A stretch of 64,000 nt of DNA from Streptomyces griseiscabiei (GTDB lineage Bacteria > Actinomycetota > Actinomycetes > Streptomycetales > Streptomycetaceae), in assembly GCF_020010925.1 (NCBI RefSeq), contig NZ_JAGJBZ010000002.1:3038001-3102000 (forward strand), written 5' to 3'. Under the pieces are notes generated by a model. That model saw only the letters and a list, made by a program, of their open reading frames with translations, had not been told where the DNA came from and did not search any database. A program made the translations under genes and the position numbers. Below, in pieces: positions 39,627-50,659 of this stretch (position 1 is the first letter of the stretch; the number at the start of each line of letters is the position of its first letter).

Positions 39627-40454
39627 ATGTCCGAGGCATCCGCGGCGCGCTTCTACGACGAACTGGCCGACGACTACCACCTGATCTACGCCGACTGGGA
39701 CGCGAGCCTGCGCCGGCAGGGCGCCGCCCTCGACGCCCTGATCGGCCGGTCCGGTGCCGATGTGCTGGACTGCTCCTGCGGCATCGGCACCCAGGCGATC
39801 GGCCTGGCCTTGCGCGGGCACCACGTCACCGGGACGGACCTCAGCCCTCGCGCTGCCGCCCGCGCCGCCCGTGAGGCCGTCTCCCGGGGCGTCCGCCTGC
39901 CCACGGCCGCCGCCGACATGCGGCGACTGCCGTTCCCCGACGGCCGGTTCGACGCGGTCGTCTGCGCCGACAACTCACTGCCCCATCTGCTGACGGAACG
40001 GGACGCGCGTGCCGCCCTGACCGAGATGCGCCGCGTACTGCGTCCCGGCGGCCTGCTGCTGGTCAGCACCCGCCCGTACGACGACCTGCTGCGCGACCGC
40101 CCCGCATCGACGCCCCCACAGGTCCACCTCCACCGACCCGCCGGCCCCGCCCCGGCCGACCTCGCCGGTCCCGGCGCGGGCACCGGCGGCGGAGAGCGCA
40201 CCGTCACCTTCCAGCTCTGGCACTGGCACGACGACGGCGAGCACTACGACCTGGAGCACTTCCAGCTCCTCCCGGAAGGCGGCGGATGGCGGGTCGAGGT
40301 CCGCCGCACCACGTACTGGGCGCTCGGCCGGGACCGGCTGGCCGGCCTCGCCGCCGAGGCCGGGTTCGTCGACGGCGTCTGGCGCACGCCCGACCGGACC
40401 GGCTTCTTCCAGCCCCTGTTCATGGCCCGTGCCGCACTCCGCCCGGAAAGCTGA
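39627..40454 (+). CDS. Class I SAM-dependent methyltransferase
   Basis: The 275-residue protein begins near FYDELADDYHLIYADWD, then has the SAM motif VLDCSCGIGTQAIGLA and a post-I acidic VTGTDLSPRA. RVLRPGGLLLVSTRP is motif III. The N-terminal segment resembles that of glycine/sarcosine N-methyltransferases, but this is weak evidence. A small-molecule methyltransferase is safe; the substrate is unassigned. It starts 23 nt after the LLM gene on the same strand. Confidence 0.8.
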   Translation: MSEASAARFYDELADDYHLIYADWDASLRRQGAALDALIGRSGADVLDCSCGIGTQAIGLALRGHHVTGTDLSPRAAARAAREAVSRGVRLPTAAADMRRLPFPDGRFDAVVCADNSLPHLLTERDARAALTEMRRVLRPGGLLLVSTRPYDDLLRDRPASTPPQVHLHRPAGPAPADLAGPGAGTGGGERTVTFQLWHWHDDGEHYDLEHFQLLPEGGGWRVEVRRTTYWALGRDRLAGLAAEAGFVDGVWRTPDRTGFFQPLFMARAALRPES

Positions 40455-40477
40455 CCCACGTCCTCGACGAGGCGCCC

Positions 40478-40714
40478 TCAGAGCACCACGGCCATGCTGA
40501 TCAGGCCGATCGCCACCAGGACCACCACCAGCATGATCACGGTGAGGGACATCGCCTCCCAGCCCTTGCGCGGCGCGGGCGGCTCCGGGTGGGAGATACC
40601 GGACGTGGAGCCCTCGGCGGGTGGTGTCTCGCCGGGCGGCACAGCGTGGAGTGGTTCCACTGTCATGGGCCGCGGCGCGGCGGGATGCCGGAGGGCGGGA
40701 TCAGGAGTGGCCAT
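40478..40714 (-). CDS. Small single-pass membrane protein, DUF6480-like
   Basis: The protein has 78 residues: a Pro-rich N-terminal half with PPGETPPAEGSTSGISHPEPP, then a C-terminal hydrophobic helix (about 56-78). I recall this pattern as DUF6480, a small actinobacterial family of unknown function. It is convergent with the methyltransferase gene and divergent from the MpaB-type gene. Confidence 0.72.
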   Translation of the reverse strand: MATPDPALRHPAAPRPMTVEPLHAVPPGETPPAEGSTSGISHPEPPAPRKGWEAMSLTVIMLVVVLVAIGLISMAVVL

Positions 40715-40926
40715 GACGCACGCTCCCTTCGGTGCTCAGGCAGGCTCAAGTACTGTGACCTACGTACCCATATCGTATGAAAAGGAACGTCATTCCTCTT
40801 TCCCGTGTGCCTTCTTTCCTCTGTGCCTTCGCCGCACAGGGTCGCCCGTGGTGACCGTGAGTGTGCGGGGACGGCGTCGCGGACACTGGAAGGACAGCTG
40901 GAAGGACAGCAGAGGGGAGGCCGACC

Positions 40927-41805
40927 ATGCTGACCGCCGTCCGTGAACAGCTGGGCCAGGCCCTGTTCCGCCGGGTCGCCGGTCCCGACGGACCCGACAC
41001 ACGTGCCCGTATCCATGAGACCCCCGGCCCGCGCTGGTTCGGTCCGGACCGCCCCATCCGCACCGTCCACGGTGACGCCTCCATGTTCATCGGCGGGCTG
41101 AGCGCCCTGCTGCTGCAGTCCCTCCACCCGCTCGCCATGGCGGCCGTCGCCGGGCACTCCGGCTACCGAGGAGACCCCTGGGGCCGGCTCCAGCGCACCA
41201 GCACCTTCCTGGCCGTCACGACCTACGGCACCGCCGAGGACGCCCGGCGGGCGGTCGACCACGTCCGGGGCATCCACGAGCGGATCCGCGGGACCACGGC
41301 CGAGGGCGTGCCGTACCACGCGGCCGATCCGCGGCTGCTCGGCTGGGTGCACACCGCCGAGACGGTCAGCTTCCTGCGCGCCCACGAACGCTTCGGGGCC
41401 CAGCCGCTGGACGCCGCCGGCTATGACGCGTACGTCGCCGACACCGCGCGCGTCGCCGAAGAACTCGGCGTCACCGACCCGCCGCGCGACCGCCGTGAAC
41501 TCGCCGAGCGCCTCACCGCCTACCGGCAGGAGCTGCGGGCCACGTCCGAGGCCCGCGCCGCCGCCCGCTTCGTGCTGTTCCAGCCGCCCCTGCCACTCGC
41601 GGTACGGCCCTTCTACGGCGGGCTGGCCGCCAACGCGGTCGCCCTGCTGCCGTCCTGGGCCCGCGGCATGCTGTGGCTGCCCCGGGTGCCGGTCGTGGAG
41701 CACCTCGCCGTACGCCCCACCGGCCAGGCCCTGACCCGGACGATCCGCTGGGCCATGGCACCGTCCCGCCCCTCCCGTCCCTCCCGTCCCTCCGGCCCCG
41801 GGTGA
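40927..41805 (+). CDS. DUF2236/MpaB-type oxygenase family protein
   Basis: The protein has 292 residues from ATG 40927 behind GGGGAGG. HGDASMFIGGLSALLLQSLHPLAMAAVAGHS and a region from LGWVHTAETVSFL match the oxygenase MpaB/latex-clearing-protein family, in which histidines bind heme. The C-terminus is a short Ser/Pro/Arg repeat (RPSRPS), likely disordered. The upstream 212-nt divergent gap contains an AT-richer stretch (about 40745-40800) that may hold promoters for both genes. Reaction unknown. Confidence 0.8.
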   Translation: MLTAVREQLGQALFRRVAGPDGPDTRARIHETPGPRWFGPDRPIRTVHGDASMFIGGLSALLLQSLHPLAMAAVAGHSGYRGDPWGRLQRTSTFLAVTTYGTAEDARRAVDHVRGIHERIRGTTAEGVPYHAADPRLLGWVHTAETVSFLRAHERFGAQPLDAAGYDAYVADTARVAEELGVTDPPRDRRELAERLTAYRQELRATSEARAAARFVLFQPPLPLAVRPFYGGLAANAVALLPSWARGMLWLPRVPVVEHLAVRPTGQALTRTIRWAMAPSRPSRPSRPSGPG

Positions 41806-41898
41806 GCCCACGGCCCCCGATGCCCGTGCGTCCCGGTGGGGCGCGCGGGGGAGAATGAGGGCCGTACTCAACTCGACCTCTGCGACAGGAGCGGGGAC

Positions 41899-43539
<1,641 letters not shown>

Positions 43540-43545
43540 CGGGAC

Positions 43546-43576
43546 GCCGCCGGACCGGTTCGGCCGGCCCGGCGGC
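43546..43576. terminator. Hairpin between convergent pgm and icmF genes
   Basis: An 8-bp perfect outer stem (43546-43553 with 43569-43576) surrounds GC-rich inner pairing. The short 44-nt gap is convergent, so it may act on both strands. Confidence 0.6.
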
Positions 43577-43583
43577 ACCCGGT

Positions 43584-46500
43584 TCAGACGTTACGGCGGT
43601 ACTGGCCGCCCACCTCGAAGAACGCCTCGGTGATCTGCTGCAGCGAGCAGACCCGGGCGGCGTCCATCAGGACGGCGAAGACGTTGGTACCGCTCACCGC
43701 CGCGTCCTTGAGGGCGACCAGCGCGGTGTGGGCCTCGTCGCGGTGCCGGTTCTGGTGCTCCCGTACGCGGTCGAGCTGGGACTGCTTCTCCGTCTCGGTG
43801 GCACGGGCCAGCTCGATGACGACCGGCTCGGCGGTGTCGGCGTGCGGGTTGCGGAAGGTGTTGACGCCGATCACGGGCAGCGTGCCGTCGTGCTTGCGCT
43901 GCTCGTACAGCATCGACTCGTCCTGGATGCGGCCGCGCTGGTAGCCGGTCTCCATCGCGCCGAGCACACCGCCGCGTTCGCTGATCCGCTCGAACTCCCT
44001 CAGGACCGCCTCCTCGACCAGGTCGGTGAGTTCGTCGATGACGAAGGAGCCCTGGAGGGGGTTCTCGTTCATGGCCAGCCCCCATTCCCGGTTGATGATC
44101 AACTGGATGGCCAGGGCCCGGCGCACGGACTCCTCGGTGGGGGTGGTGACGGCCTCGTCGTAGGCGTTGGTGTGCAGGCTGTTGCAGTTGTCGTAGATCG
44201 CGATGAGCGCCTGGAGGGTGGTGCGGATGTCGTTGAAGTCCATCTCCTGGGCGTGCAGGGAGCGGCCGGAGGTCTGGACGTGGTACTTGAGTTTCTGCGA
44301 CCGCTCGCCCGCCCCGTACTTGTCCCTCATCGCCACCGCCCAGATCCGGCGGGCGACCCGGCCCAGCACCGCGTACTCGGGGTCCATGCCGTTGGAGAAG
44401 AAGAACGACAGGTTGGGGGCGAAGTCGTCGATGTGCATGCCCCGGGCGAGGTAGGCCTCGACATAGGTGAAGCCGTTGGCGAGGGTGAAGGCGAGCTGGC
44501 TGATGGGGTTCGCGCCGGCCTCGGCGATGTGGTAGCCGGAGATGGACACCGAGTAGAAGTTGCGGACCTTCTGCTCGATGAACCACTCCTGGATGTCGGC
44601 CATCATCCGCAGACTGAACTCGGTGGAGAACAGACAGGTGTTCTGGCCCTGGTCCTCCTTGAGGATGTCGGCCTGGACCGTGCCGCGCACGTTCGCCAGC
44701 GCGTGCGCGCGCAGCTCGGCGGCCTCCGCCGGTGACGGGTCGCGGCCCTCGGCGGTCCGGAAGGCGTCGATCCGCTGGTCGACGACGGTGTTGAGGAAGA
44801 ACGCGAGGACGGTCGGCGCGGGCCCGTTGATGGTCATGGAGACCGAGGTGGTCGGCGCGACCAGGTCGAAGCCGTCGTAGAGGGCCTTCATGTCGTCGAG
44901 GGTGGCCACCGACACGCCCGAGGTGCCGACCTTGCCGTACACGTCGGGGCGTTCGTCGGGGTCCCGGCCGTAGAGGGTGACCGAGTCGAACGCCGTGGAC
45001 AGCCGGGTGGCGGGCTGGCCCTCGGAGAGCAGCTTGAAGCGGCGGTTGGTGCGGAACGGATCGCCCTCGCCGGCGAACATCCGGGCGGGGTCCTCGCCGT
45101 CCCGTTTGAAGGGGAACACCCCGGCGGTGAAGGGGAAGTGGCCGGGGAGGTTTTCCCGGCGCCAGAAGTTCACCAGTTCCCCGTGGTCGGTGAACCGGGG
45201 CAGCGCCACGCGGGGAATGCGGTTCCCCGACAGCGACTCGCGGGTCAGTTTGGTGCGGATCTCCTTGTCCCGCACCTTCACGACCTGCTCGTCCCCGGAG
45301 TACGACGCCACCAGGGCGGGCCAGTTCGCGAGCTGTTCGCCGAGATCGTGCGGGAGCTGCCGGCGGGCGTCCTGGAGCAGGGCCCGCACGTCGTCCGTGC
45401 CGTGGCCGGCGTCGGCGAGTTCACGGCCGACCAGGTCCAGGCGCTGCACCCGGCGGGCGGCCTCGGCGAGCCTGCCGGTCTCGGCGTGGTAGCCCCGGAC
45501 GGAGTCGGTGATTTCGGCGAGATAGCGCACCCGGTCCGCGGGCACGACCTGCCGGATGCCGGAGGAGTGGCGTACGTCGACCGGCGCCAACGCGCCCTCG
45601 GTCAGCGGCAGTCCGTGCTCGGCCAGGGCGGTCCGCACATGCTGGTAGAGCGCGGTGACGCCGTCGTCGTTGAAGGTGGCCGCCGAGGTGCCGTACACCG
45701 GCATGTCCTCGGGGCGCAAGCCGAACGCCTCGCGGTTGCGCACCAGTTGGCGTCCCACGTCACGCAGCGCGTCCTTCGCGCCCCGCCGCTCGAACTTGTT
45801 GATCGCCACCATGTCGGCGAAGTCGAGCATGTCGATCTTCTCCAGCTGCGAGGCGGCACCGAACTCCGGTGTCATCACATACATCGAGGTGTCCACGAAC
45901 GGGACGATCGCCGCGTCGCCCTGTCCGATGCCCGGGGTCTCCACGATCACCAGGTCGAACCCTGCGGCCTTGACCACGTCGATCACATCGGGCAGGTGCT
46001 CGGGCAGCTCGCGGCTGCCCCGGGTGGCCAGGCTGCGGAAGAAGATCCGGCCGCCGTCCAGGGAGTTCATCCGGATCCGGTCGCCGAGCAGCGCGCCACC
46101 GCCCCGGCGGCGGGTCGGGTCGACCGCGATCACGGCGATCCGCAGCTTGTCCTGCTGGTCGACACGGAACCGGCGCACCAGCTCGTCGGTCAGCGAGGAC
46201 TTGCCCGAACCGCCGGTGCCGGTGATGCCCAGCACCGGAGTCACCCGGGCCGAGGCGGCGGTCCGCACCTGGGCCAGGAGGTCCGGCGGGAGCTTCCCCA
46301 GCTCGGCCCCGGTGAGGGCGCGGGCGATCGCGAACCGGTCCCCCGCGAGCACGGCGGCGGCATCCGCCGGCCCGCTGTCCCACAGGTCGAAGTCGCAGTC
46401 CCGTACGACCGTGTTGACCATTCCGGCCAGCCCCATCCGCTGACCGTCCTCGGGGGAGAAGATGGTCACCCCGCTGCGGCGCAGCCGGGTGATCTCCTCC

Positions 46501-46814
46501 GGCACGATGACACCGCCGCCACCGCCCACCACCCGGACGTGGTCGGCGCCCCGCTCGCGCAGCGACTCGACCAGGTACTCGAAGTACTCCACGTGTCCGC
46601 CCTGGTAGGACGAGACCGCCACACCGTGGGCGTCCTCCTCCAGCGCCGCGTCCACGACCTCCCGCACCGACCGGTTGTGCCCGAGGTGGATCACCTCGGC
46701 GCCCTGGGACTGGAGGATGCGCCGCATGATGTTGATCGACGCGTCGTGTCCGTCGAACAGGGCCGAGGCGGTGATCAGACGGACGGGGTGCACGGGGCGG
46801 TGCAGGTCGCTCAT
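43584..46814 (-). CDS. icmF: Fused isobutyryl-CoA mutase (IcmF)
   Basis: The 1076-residue protein fuses three parts. The B12-binding domain comes first, with DGHDASINIM at 21-30 supplying the cobalt-ligand histidine. Next is a MeaB-like GTPase chaperone domain, with P-loop GTGGSGKSS at 199-207. The acyl-CoA mutase barrel follows from about 540 to the end, with YHIAEAGANP. It rearranges isobutyryl-CoA and butyryl-CoA, linking valine and fatty-acid carbon; the GTPase guards cofactor loading. Related fusions act on isovaleryl- or pivalyl-CoA, so the substrate should be checked at the two residues that distinguish them. A TAGGACGTCCTA palindrome lies 46 nt before the start. Confidence 0.92.
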   Translation of the reverse strand: MSDLHRPVHPVRLITASALFDGHDASINIMRRILQSQGAEVIHLGHNRSVREVVDAALEEDAHGVAVSSYQGGHVEYFEYLVESLRERGADHVRVVGGGGGVIVPEEITRLRRSGVTIFSPEDGQRMGLAGMVNTVVRDCDFDLWDSGPADAAAVLAGDRFAIARALTGAELGKLPPDLLAQVRTAASARVTPVLGITGTGGSGKSSLTDELVRRFRVDQQDKLRIAVIAVDPTRRRGGGALLGDRIRMNSLDGGRIFFRSLATRGSRELPEHLPDVIDVVKAAGFDLVIVETPGIGQGDAAIVPFVDTSMYVMTPEFGAASQLEKIDMLDFADMVAINKFERRGAKDALRDVGRQLVRNREAFGLRPEDMPVYGTSAATFNDDGVTALYQHVRTALAEHGLPLTEGALAPVDVRHSSGIRQVVPADRVRYLAEITDSVRGYHAETGRLAEAARRVQRLDLVGRELADAGHGTDDVRALLQDARRQLPHDLGEQLANWPALVASYSGDEQVVKVRDKEIRTKLTRESLSGNRIPRVALPRFTDHGELVNFWRRENLPGHFPFTAGVFPFKRDGEDPARMFAGEGDPFRTNRRFKLLSEGQPATRLSTAFDSVTLYGRDPDERPDVYGKVGTSGVSVATLDDMKALYDGFDLVAPTTSVSMTINGPAPTVLAFFLNTVVDQRIDAFRTAEGRDPSPAEAAELRAHALANVRGTVQADILKEDQGQNTCLFSTEFSLRMMADIQEWFIEQKVRNFYSVSISGYHIAEAGANPISQLAFTLANGFTYVEAYLARGMHIDDFAPNLSFFFSNGMDPEYAVLGRVARRIWAVAMRDKYGAGERSQKLKYHVQTSGRSLHAQEMDFNDIRTTLQALIAIYDNCNSLHTNAYDEAVTTPTEESVRRALAIQLIINREWGLAMNENPLQGSFVIDELTDLVEEAVLREFERISERGGVLGAMETGYQRGRIQDESMLYEQRKHDGTLPVIGVNTFRNPHADTAEPVVIELARATETEKQSQLDRVREHQNRHRDEAHTALVALKDAAVSGTNVFAVLMDAARVCSLQQITEAFFEVGGQYRRNV

Positions 46815-46860
46815 GGGGGCCTTCCCGGGCGGGTCGGGGGAACGCTGTCTGAAGAGATAG

Positions 46861-46872
46861 TAGGACGTCCTA
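46861..46872 (-). promoter_or_regulatory. Perfect 12-bp palindrome in the icmF promoter region
   Basis: TAGGACGTCCTA lies within an AT-rich patch upstream of icmF and is the size expected for a TetR-type operator core. The -10-like TAGTAA beside it suggests repression by occlusion. The cognate regulator is not adjacent. Confidence 0.5.
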
Positions 46873-46889
46873 GTAAATTATCGGTAGTG

Positions 46890-46946
46890 GCCTCGCCGCG
46901 CCCGCGCGGCCCCCGGCCCGCCGGGGCCGCTCGGGCGCGGCGAGGC
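46890..46946 (-). terminator. Terminator downstream of the glucarate-module iclR gene
   Basis: A perfect 14-bp stem (46890-46903 with 46933-46946) encloses a second GC stem. It lies 8 nt past the iclR stop codon. Confidence 0.8.
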
Positions 46947-46953
46947 CGCCGGC

Positions 46954-47742
46954 TCAGCGCCAGGCGGGTGCCCCCGGCGCGGGCGGCGGCCGGGTCTCGA
47001 TCCTCGTGCGGATGTCCCGCATCACGGAGACGATGCGGGCCTCGTGGTCCGGGGTCAGCCGGGCCACCGGGACCGAGCAGCTGATGGCGTCGGTGGCCGG
47101 GGTGTCGTACCGCAGGGCGAAGCCGAAGCCGGCGATACCGGTCACCGTCTCCTCGCGGTCGACGGAGTGGCCGCGCTCGCGCACCTGGGCCAGGTCGGTG
47201 AGCAGGGCGGCGCGGTCGGTGTGGGTGGTCCCGGTGAGGGCGGTCAACGGCCCGTCGGGGAGCGGAAGTTCGTCGTCGGGCCGCTCGGCGAGCAGTGCCT
47301 TGCCCAGGGCGCCGGCATGGGCGGGGACGCGGCGGCCGACCCGGCTGATGGTGCGCAGATACTCGTGGGACTCGCGGGTGGCCAGATAGACGACGTCGGG
47401 GCCGTCGAGGCGCGCCATGTGGATCGTCTCGCCGAGTACGTCCGACGCCTCGTCGAGGAAGGGGCGGACCGCGCGGATGTGCCGGTCGCCGTCGAGGTAG
47501 CCGGTGCCGGTCAGCAGCGCGCGGATCCCGATGCCGTAGAGGGAACCGGTGGCGTCGGTGCGGACCCAGCCGCAGTCGACGAGGGTCTGCAGCAGCTGGT
47601 ACATGCTGCTGCGCGGTACGCCCAGATCCTCCGCGAGCTCGTCCAGACGCGAGGGTCGCTCGCCCCGCGCGGCGAGCAGTTCCAGCAGCGCGACGGTCCG
47701 GGACGCCGACTTCACGCCGCGGACCCCTCTCCCCTCGGTCAT
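46954..47742 (-). CDS. IclR-family regulator of the glucarate module
   Basis: The protein has 262 residues from ATG 47742. An N-terminal winged helix (SASRTVALLELLA, then VPRSSMYQLLQTLVDCGWV) is followed by the IclR effector domain with ETIHMARLDGPDVVYLA and GHSVDREE. It is divergent from the GntP permease and glucarate dehydratase genes, so it most likely controls them. Its likely operator is the pair of CATCTNCATA repeats 19 nt apart at 47816-47844. The effector is probably a sugar acid. Confidence 0.86.
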   Translation of the reverse strand: MTEGRGVRGVKSASRTVALLELLAARGERPSRLDELAEDLGVPRSSMYQLLQTLVDCGWVRTDATGSLYGIGIRALLTGTGYLDGDRHIRAVRPFLDEASDVLGETIHMARLDGPDVVYLATRESHEYLRTISRVGRRVPAHAGALGKALLAERPDDELPLPDGPLTALTGTTHTDRAALLTDLAQVRERGHSVDREETVTGIAGFGFALRYDTPATDAISCSVPVARLTPDHEARIVSVMRDIRTRIETRPPPAPGAPAWR

Positions 47743-47784
47743 CCGCCCATCGTAGATCCGGGCCGATTGGCCACCGCACACCCA

Positions 47785-47844
47785 TTGACCGCCCGATGTT
47801 CACACACCTAGCCTCCATCTGCATACGTGGACAACATCTTCATA
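47785..47844 (+). promoter_or_regulatory. gntP-gudD promoter with 19-nt spaced direct repeats
   Basis: A -35 TTGACC (47785-47790), an 18-nt spacer and a -10 TAGCCT (47809-47814) form a good promoter. CATCTGCATA (47816-47825) and CATCTTCATA (47835-47844) follow immediately, starting 19 nt apart and covering the likely transcription start. Confidence 0.68.
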
Positions 47845-47917
47845 TGGGGATGGAGGGATGTCTCCGTCGCCCGTCGTGCCCCGGTCCCCGCCCTCATCGG
47901 TTCAAAGGAGAACTGTC

Positions 47918-49255
47918 TTGCCCCTCCTCGTGGTCGCGGTCGGTGTTCTGATCCTGCTTCTCCTCATGACCCGGCTGAGACTGAACGGATTCGCGGCTCT
48001 TCTGCTCGTCGCGGTCGGCGTGGCACTGGTCCAGGGCATTCCGGTGGCGACCATCCCCGACGTCCTCTCCGAAGGCATCGGGGGCCAGATCGGCGACACC
48101 ATGCTCACCATCGGACTCGGTGCCATGGTCGGCCGTGTCATGGGGGACTCCGGCGCCGCGCAACGGATAGCCGGCAAGCTCCTCGACGCCTTCGGCCCGC
48201 GCTGGGTGCAGGTGGCCATGGTGGTCACGTCCATGCTGATCGGCGTGACCATGTTCTACGAGGTCGCGTTCATCATCATCGTGCCCATCGCGTTCACCCT
48301 GGTCAGGGTCACCGGTGCGAAGCTGCTGTGGGTGGGCCTGCCGATGTCGATCGCGCTCTCCACCATGCACAGCTTCCTGCCGCCGCACCCCGGCCCCACC
48401 GCCGTCGCCGCGACCTTCCACGCCTCCGTCGGACTGACGCTGTTCTACGGCCTGTTCATCGCCGTCCCCGCCGGCGCGCTCATCGCCCTGACCTGGCCGC
48501 GCCTCCCCTTCGTACGGGCGATGAACCCGTCCATCCCCCAGGGTCTGGTCACCGAGCGCGAGTTCACCGACGAGGAGATGCCCGGCCTCGGCTGGTCGCT
48601 GTTCGTGGCCCTCTTCCCCGTGGTGCTCATCGTGGCCGCCGCCGTGACGGACATGGCCACCTCCACCGAGAGCCCGCTCCTGAACACGGTCGCCTTCGCC
48701 GGCTCGGCACCGATCGCGCTGCTGCTGACCCTGTGCCTGGCGATCTGGGCGTTCGGACCGCGGATCGGGCGGAGCCTGGACGAGGTCGGCGCCTCCTGCA
48801 CCTCGGCGGCGAAGGCCATGGCGATGATCCTTCTGGTGATCGGCGCCGGCGGGGCCTTCAAGAACGTCCTCGTCGAAGGCGGCATCTCCGACTACATCAA
48901 GGACGCCACCGACAACTGGTCCGTCTCACCCATCATCCTCGCCTGGCTCGTCGCCGTCATCCTCCGTATCGCGCTCGGCTCGGCGACGGTCGCCGTCGTC
49001 ACCGCCTCCGGCGTGGTGCTGCCGCTCCTGGCGGGCAGCGGGGTCCACCCGGAGATGATGGTGCTGGCCGTCGCCTGCGGCTCCATCGCGTGCTCCCATG
49101 TCAACGACCCGGGATTCTGGCTGTTCAAGGAGTACTTCAACCTCTCCGTCATCGAAGCGATCAAGGTCCGCACCTCCTATACGACGGTGCTCGCGATCCT
49201 CGGTCTGGGCGGCGTCCTGGCGTCCGAGTGGGCCCTCGACGTCCTCGGCCTCTGA
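47918..49255 (+). CDS. GntP-family sugar-acid:H+ symporter
   Basis: The start is set at TTG 47918, because AAAGGAG lies 7 nt upstream and the protein then begins [18 protein letters not shown], as E. coli GntP-type permeases do. The in-frame ATG at 47858 would add 20 unrelated residues. The 445-residue protein has about 12 hydrophobic segments with [26 protein letters not shown] and [17 protein letters not shown], all family hallmarks. With glucarate dehydratase 47 nt downstream it probably imports D-glucarate. Gluconate is the main alternative. Confidence 0.9.
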   Translation: MPLLVVAVGVLILLLLMTRLRLNGFAALLLVAVGVALVQGIPVATIPDVLSEGIGGQIGDTMLTIGLGAMVGRVMGDSGAAQRIAGKLLDAFGPRWVQVAMVVTSMLIGVTMFYEVAFIIIVPIAFTLVRVTGAKLLWVGLPMSIALSTMHSFLPPHPGPTAVAATFHASVGLTLFYGLFIAVPAGALIALTWPRLPFVRAMNPSIPQGLVTEREFTDEEMPGLGWSLFVALFPVVLIVAAAVTDMATSTESPLLNTVAFAGSAPIALLLTLCLAIWAFGPRIGRSLDEVGASCTSAAKAMAMILLVIGAGGAFKNVLVEGGISDYIKDATDNWSVSPIILAWLVAVILRIALGSATVAVVTASGVVLPLLAGSGVHPEMMVLAVACGSIACSHVNDPGFWLFKEYFNLSVIEAIKVRTSYTTVLAILGLGGVLASEWALDVLGL

Positions 49256-49302
49256 ACCCCACCCGTGTTTCCCCGAACCACCTCACCCTGGAAGGGCACC
49301 AG

Positions 49303-50637
49303 ATGAGCAGCGGACAGCCGACCGTCACGGCGTTCTCCGTCTACCCGGTCGCCGGACGGGACAGCATGGAGCTGAACCTCTCCGGCGCCCATGGCCCCTA
49401 CTTCACCCGCAACATCGTCGTCCTCACCGACTCCGAGGGACGCACCGGGCTGGGGGAGGTCCCCGGCGGGGAGAAGATCACCCGCACTCTCCGCGACGCC
49501 GAACCCCTCGTCCTCGGTGCGAAGTTGGGCGACCACAAGCGTGTCCTGCGCGAGATCGGCGAACGGTTCGCCGACCGCGACACCGGCGGACGAGGCGCCC
49601 AGACCTTCGACCTGCGGACCACCGTGCACACGGTCACCGCCGTCGAGTCGGCGCTGCTCGACCTCCTCGGGCAGCACCTCGACGTACCCGTCGCGGCACT
49701 CCTCGGCGACGGCCGGCAGCGGGATTCCGTCCGGGTGCTGGGATATCTGTTCTACGTCGGCGACCCGGACCGGACCGACCTGGAGTACGTCCGCGAACCC
49801 GACGCGGACGCACCGTGGCACCGCATCCGCCACGAGGAGGCACTGACCCCCGAGGCGATCGTCCGCCAGGCGGAGGCGGCCCACGACCTCTACGGCTTCC
49901 GTGACTTCAAGCTCAAGGGCGGCGTCCTGGAGGGCGCGCGGGAGGTCGAGGCCGTCCAGGCGCTGAAGAACCGCTTCCCCGAGGCCCGGATCACCCTCGA
50001 CCCGAACGGCGCGTGGTCACTGCGCGAGGCGATCGACCTGTGCCGGCCCCTGCTCGGCACCCTCGCCTACGCCGAGGACCCCTGCGGCGCCGAGGACGGG
50101 TACTCCGGACGGGAGGTCCTCGCCGAGTTCCGCCGCGCCACCGGACTGCCCACCGCGACCAACATGATCGCCACGGACTGGCGGCAACTGGCCCACGCCC
50201 TGACCCTCCAGTCGGTCTCCATCCCGCTGGCCGACCCGCACTTCTGGACCATGCAGGGCTCCGTACGCGTGGCACAGCTGTGCAACGCGATGGGTCTCAC
50301 CTGGGGCTGCCACTCCAACAACCACTTCGACATCTCCCTGGCCATGGTCACACACTGCGGCGCCGCCGCCCCGGGCGAGTACAACGCCCTCGACACCCAC
50401 TGGATCTGGCAGGAGGGCCTGGAACGGCTCACCACCGCCCCGCCCCGCATCGTCGACGGTGAGATCGCCGTGCCGGCCGCCCCGGGCCTGGGCGTCCACC
50501 TCGACCGGGAACGCCTCCTCGCGGCCCACGAGCTCTACAAGGAGAAGGCGGCCGGATCCCGCGACGACGCCGTCGCCATGCAATACCTCATCCCCGACTG
50601 GAAGTTCGACAACAAGCGCCCCTGCCTGGTGCGCTAG
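49303..50637 (+). CDS. gudD: D-glucarate dehydratase
   Basis: The 444-residue protein is close to the E. coli GudD length and similar along its whole length. Signatures include [15 protein letters not shown] near the N-terminus, the catalytic-lysine motif [14 protein letters not shown] and EDPCGAE for metal binding, NMIATDW, and the catalytic-histidine segment [12 protein letters not shown]. It dehydrates D-glucarate to 5-keto-4-deoxy-D-glucarate. It is coupled with a GntP permease and controlled by the divergent IclR regulator. Enzymes for the later steps (KDG dehydratase or aldolase) are not in the window. Confidence 0.95.
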   Translation: MSSGQPTVTAFSVYPVAGRDSMELNLSGAHGPYFTRNIVVLTDSEGRTGLGEVPGGEKITRTLRDAEPLVLGAKLGDHKRVLREIGERFADRDTGGRGAQTFDLRTTVHTVTAVESALLDLLGQHLDVPVAALLGDGRQRDSVRVLGYLFYVGDPDRTDLEYVREPDADAPWHRIRHEEALTPEAIVRQAEAAHDLYGFRDFKLKGGVLEGAREVEAVQALKNRFPEARITLDPNGAWSLREAIDLCRPLLGTLAYAEDPCGAEDGYSGREVLAEFRRATGLPTATNMIATDWRQLAHALTLQSVSIPLADPHFWTMQGSVRVAQLCNAMGLTWGCHSNNHFDISLAMVTHCGAAAPGEYNALDTHWIWQEGLERLTTAPPRIVDGEIAVPAAPGLGVHLDRERLLAAHELYKEKAAGSRDDAVAMQYLIPDWKFDNKRPCLVR

Positions 50638-50659
50638 ACGGCCGAGCGGTTGTGCGGAC

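Noticed and set aside
45138..47084. A long plus-strand frame opposite icmF
   Set aside because: It covers the GTPase and B12 domains of a clear IcmF on the other strand and shows no independent motif.
47858..47917. ATG at 47858 as the GntP start
   Set aside because: Its purine-rich sequence abuts the ATG with no spacing, and the added residues are unlike GntP. TTG 47918 has AAAGGAG at the right distance and gives the family N-terminus.
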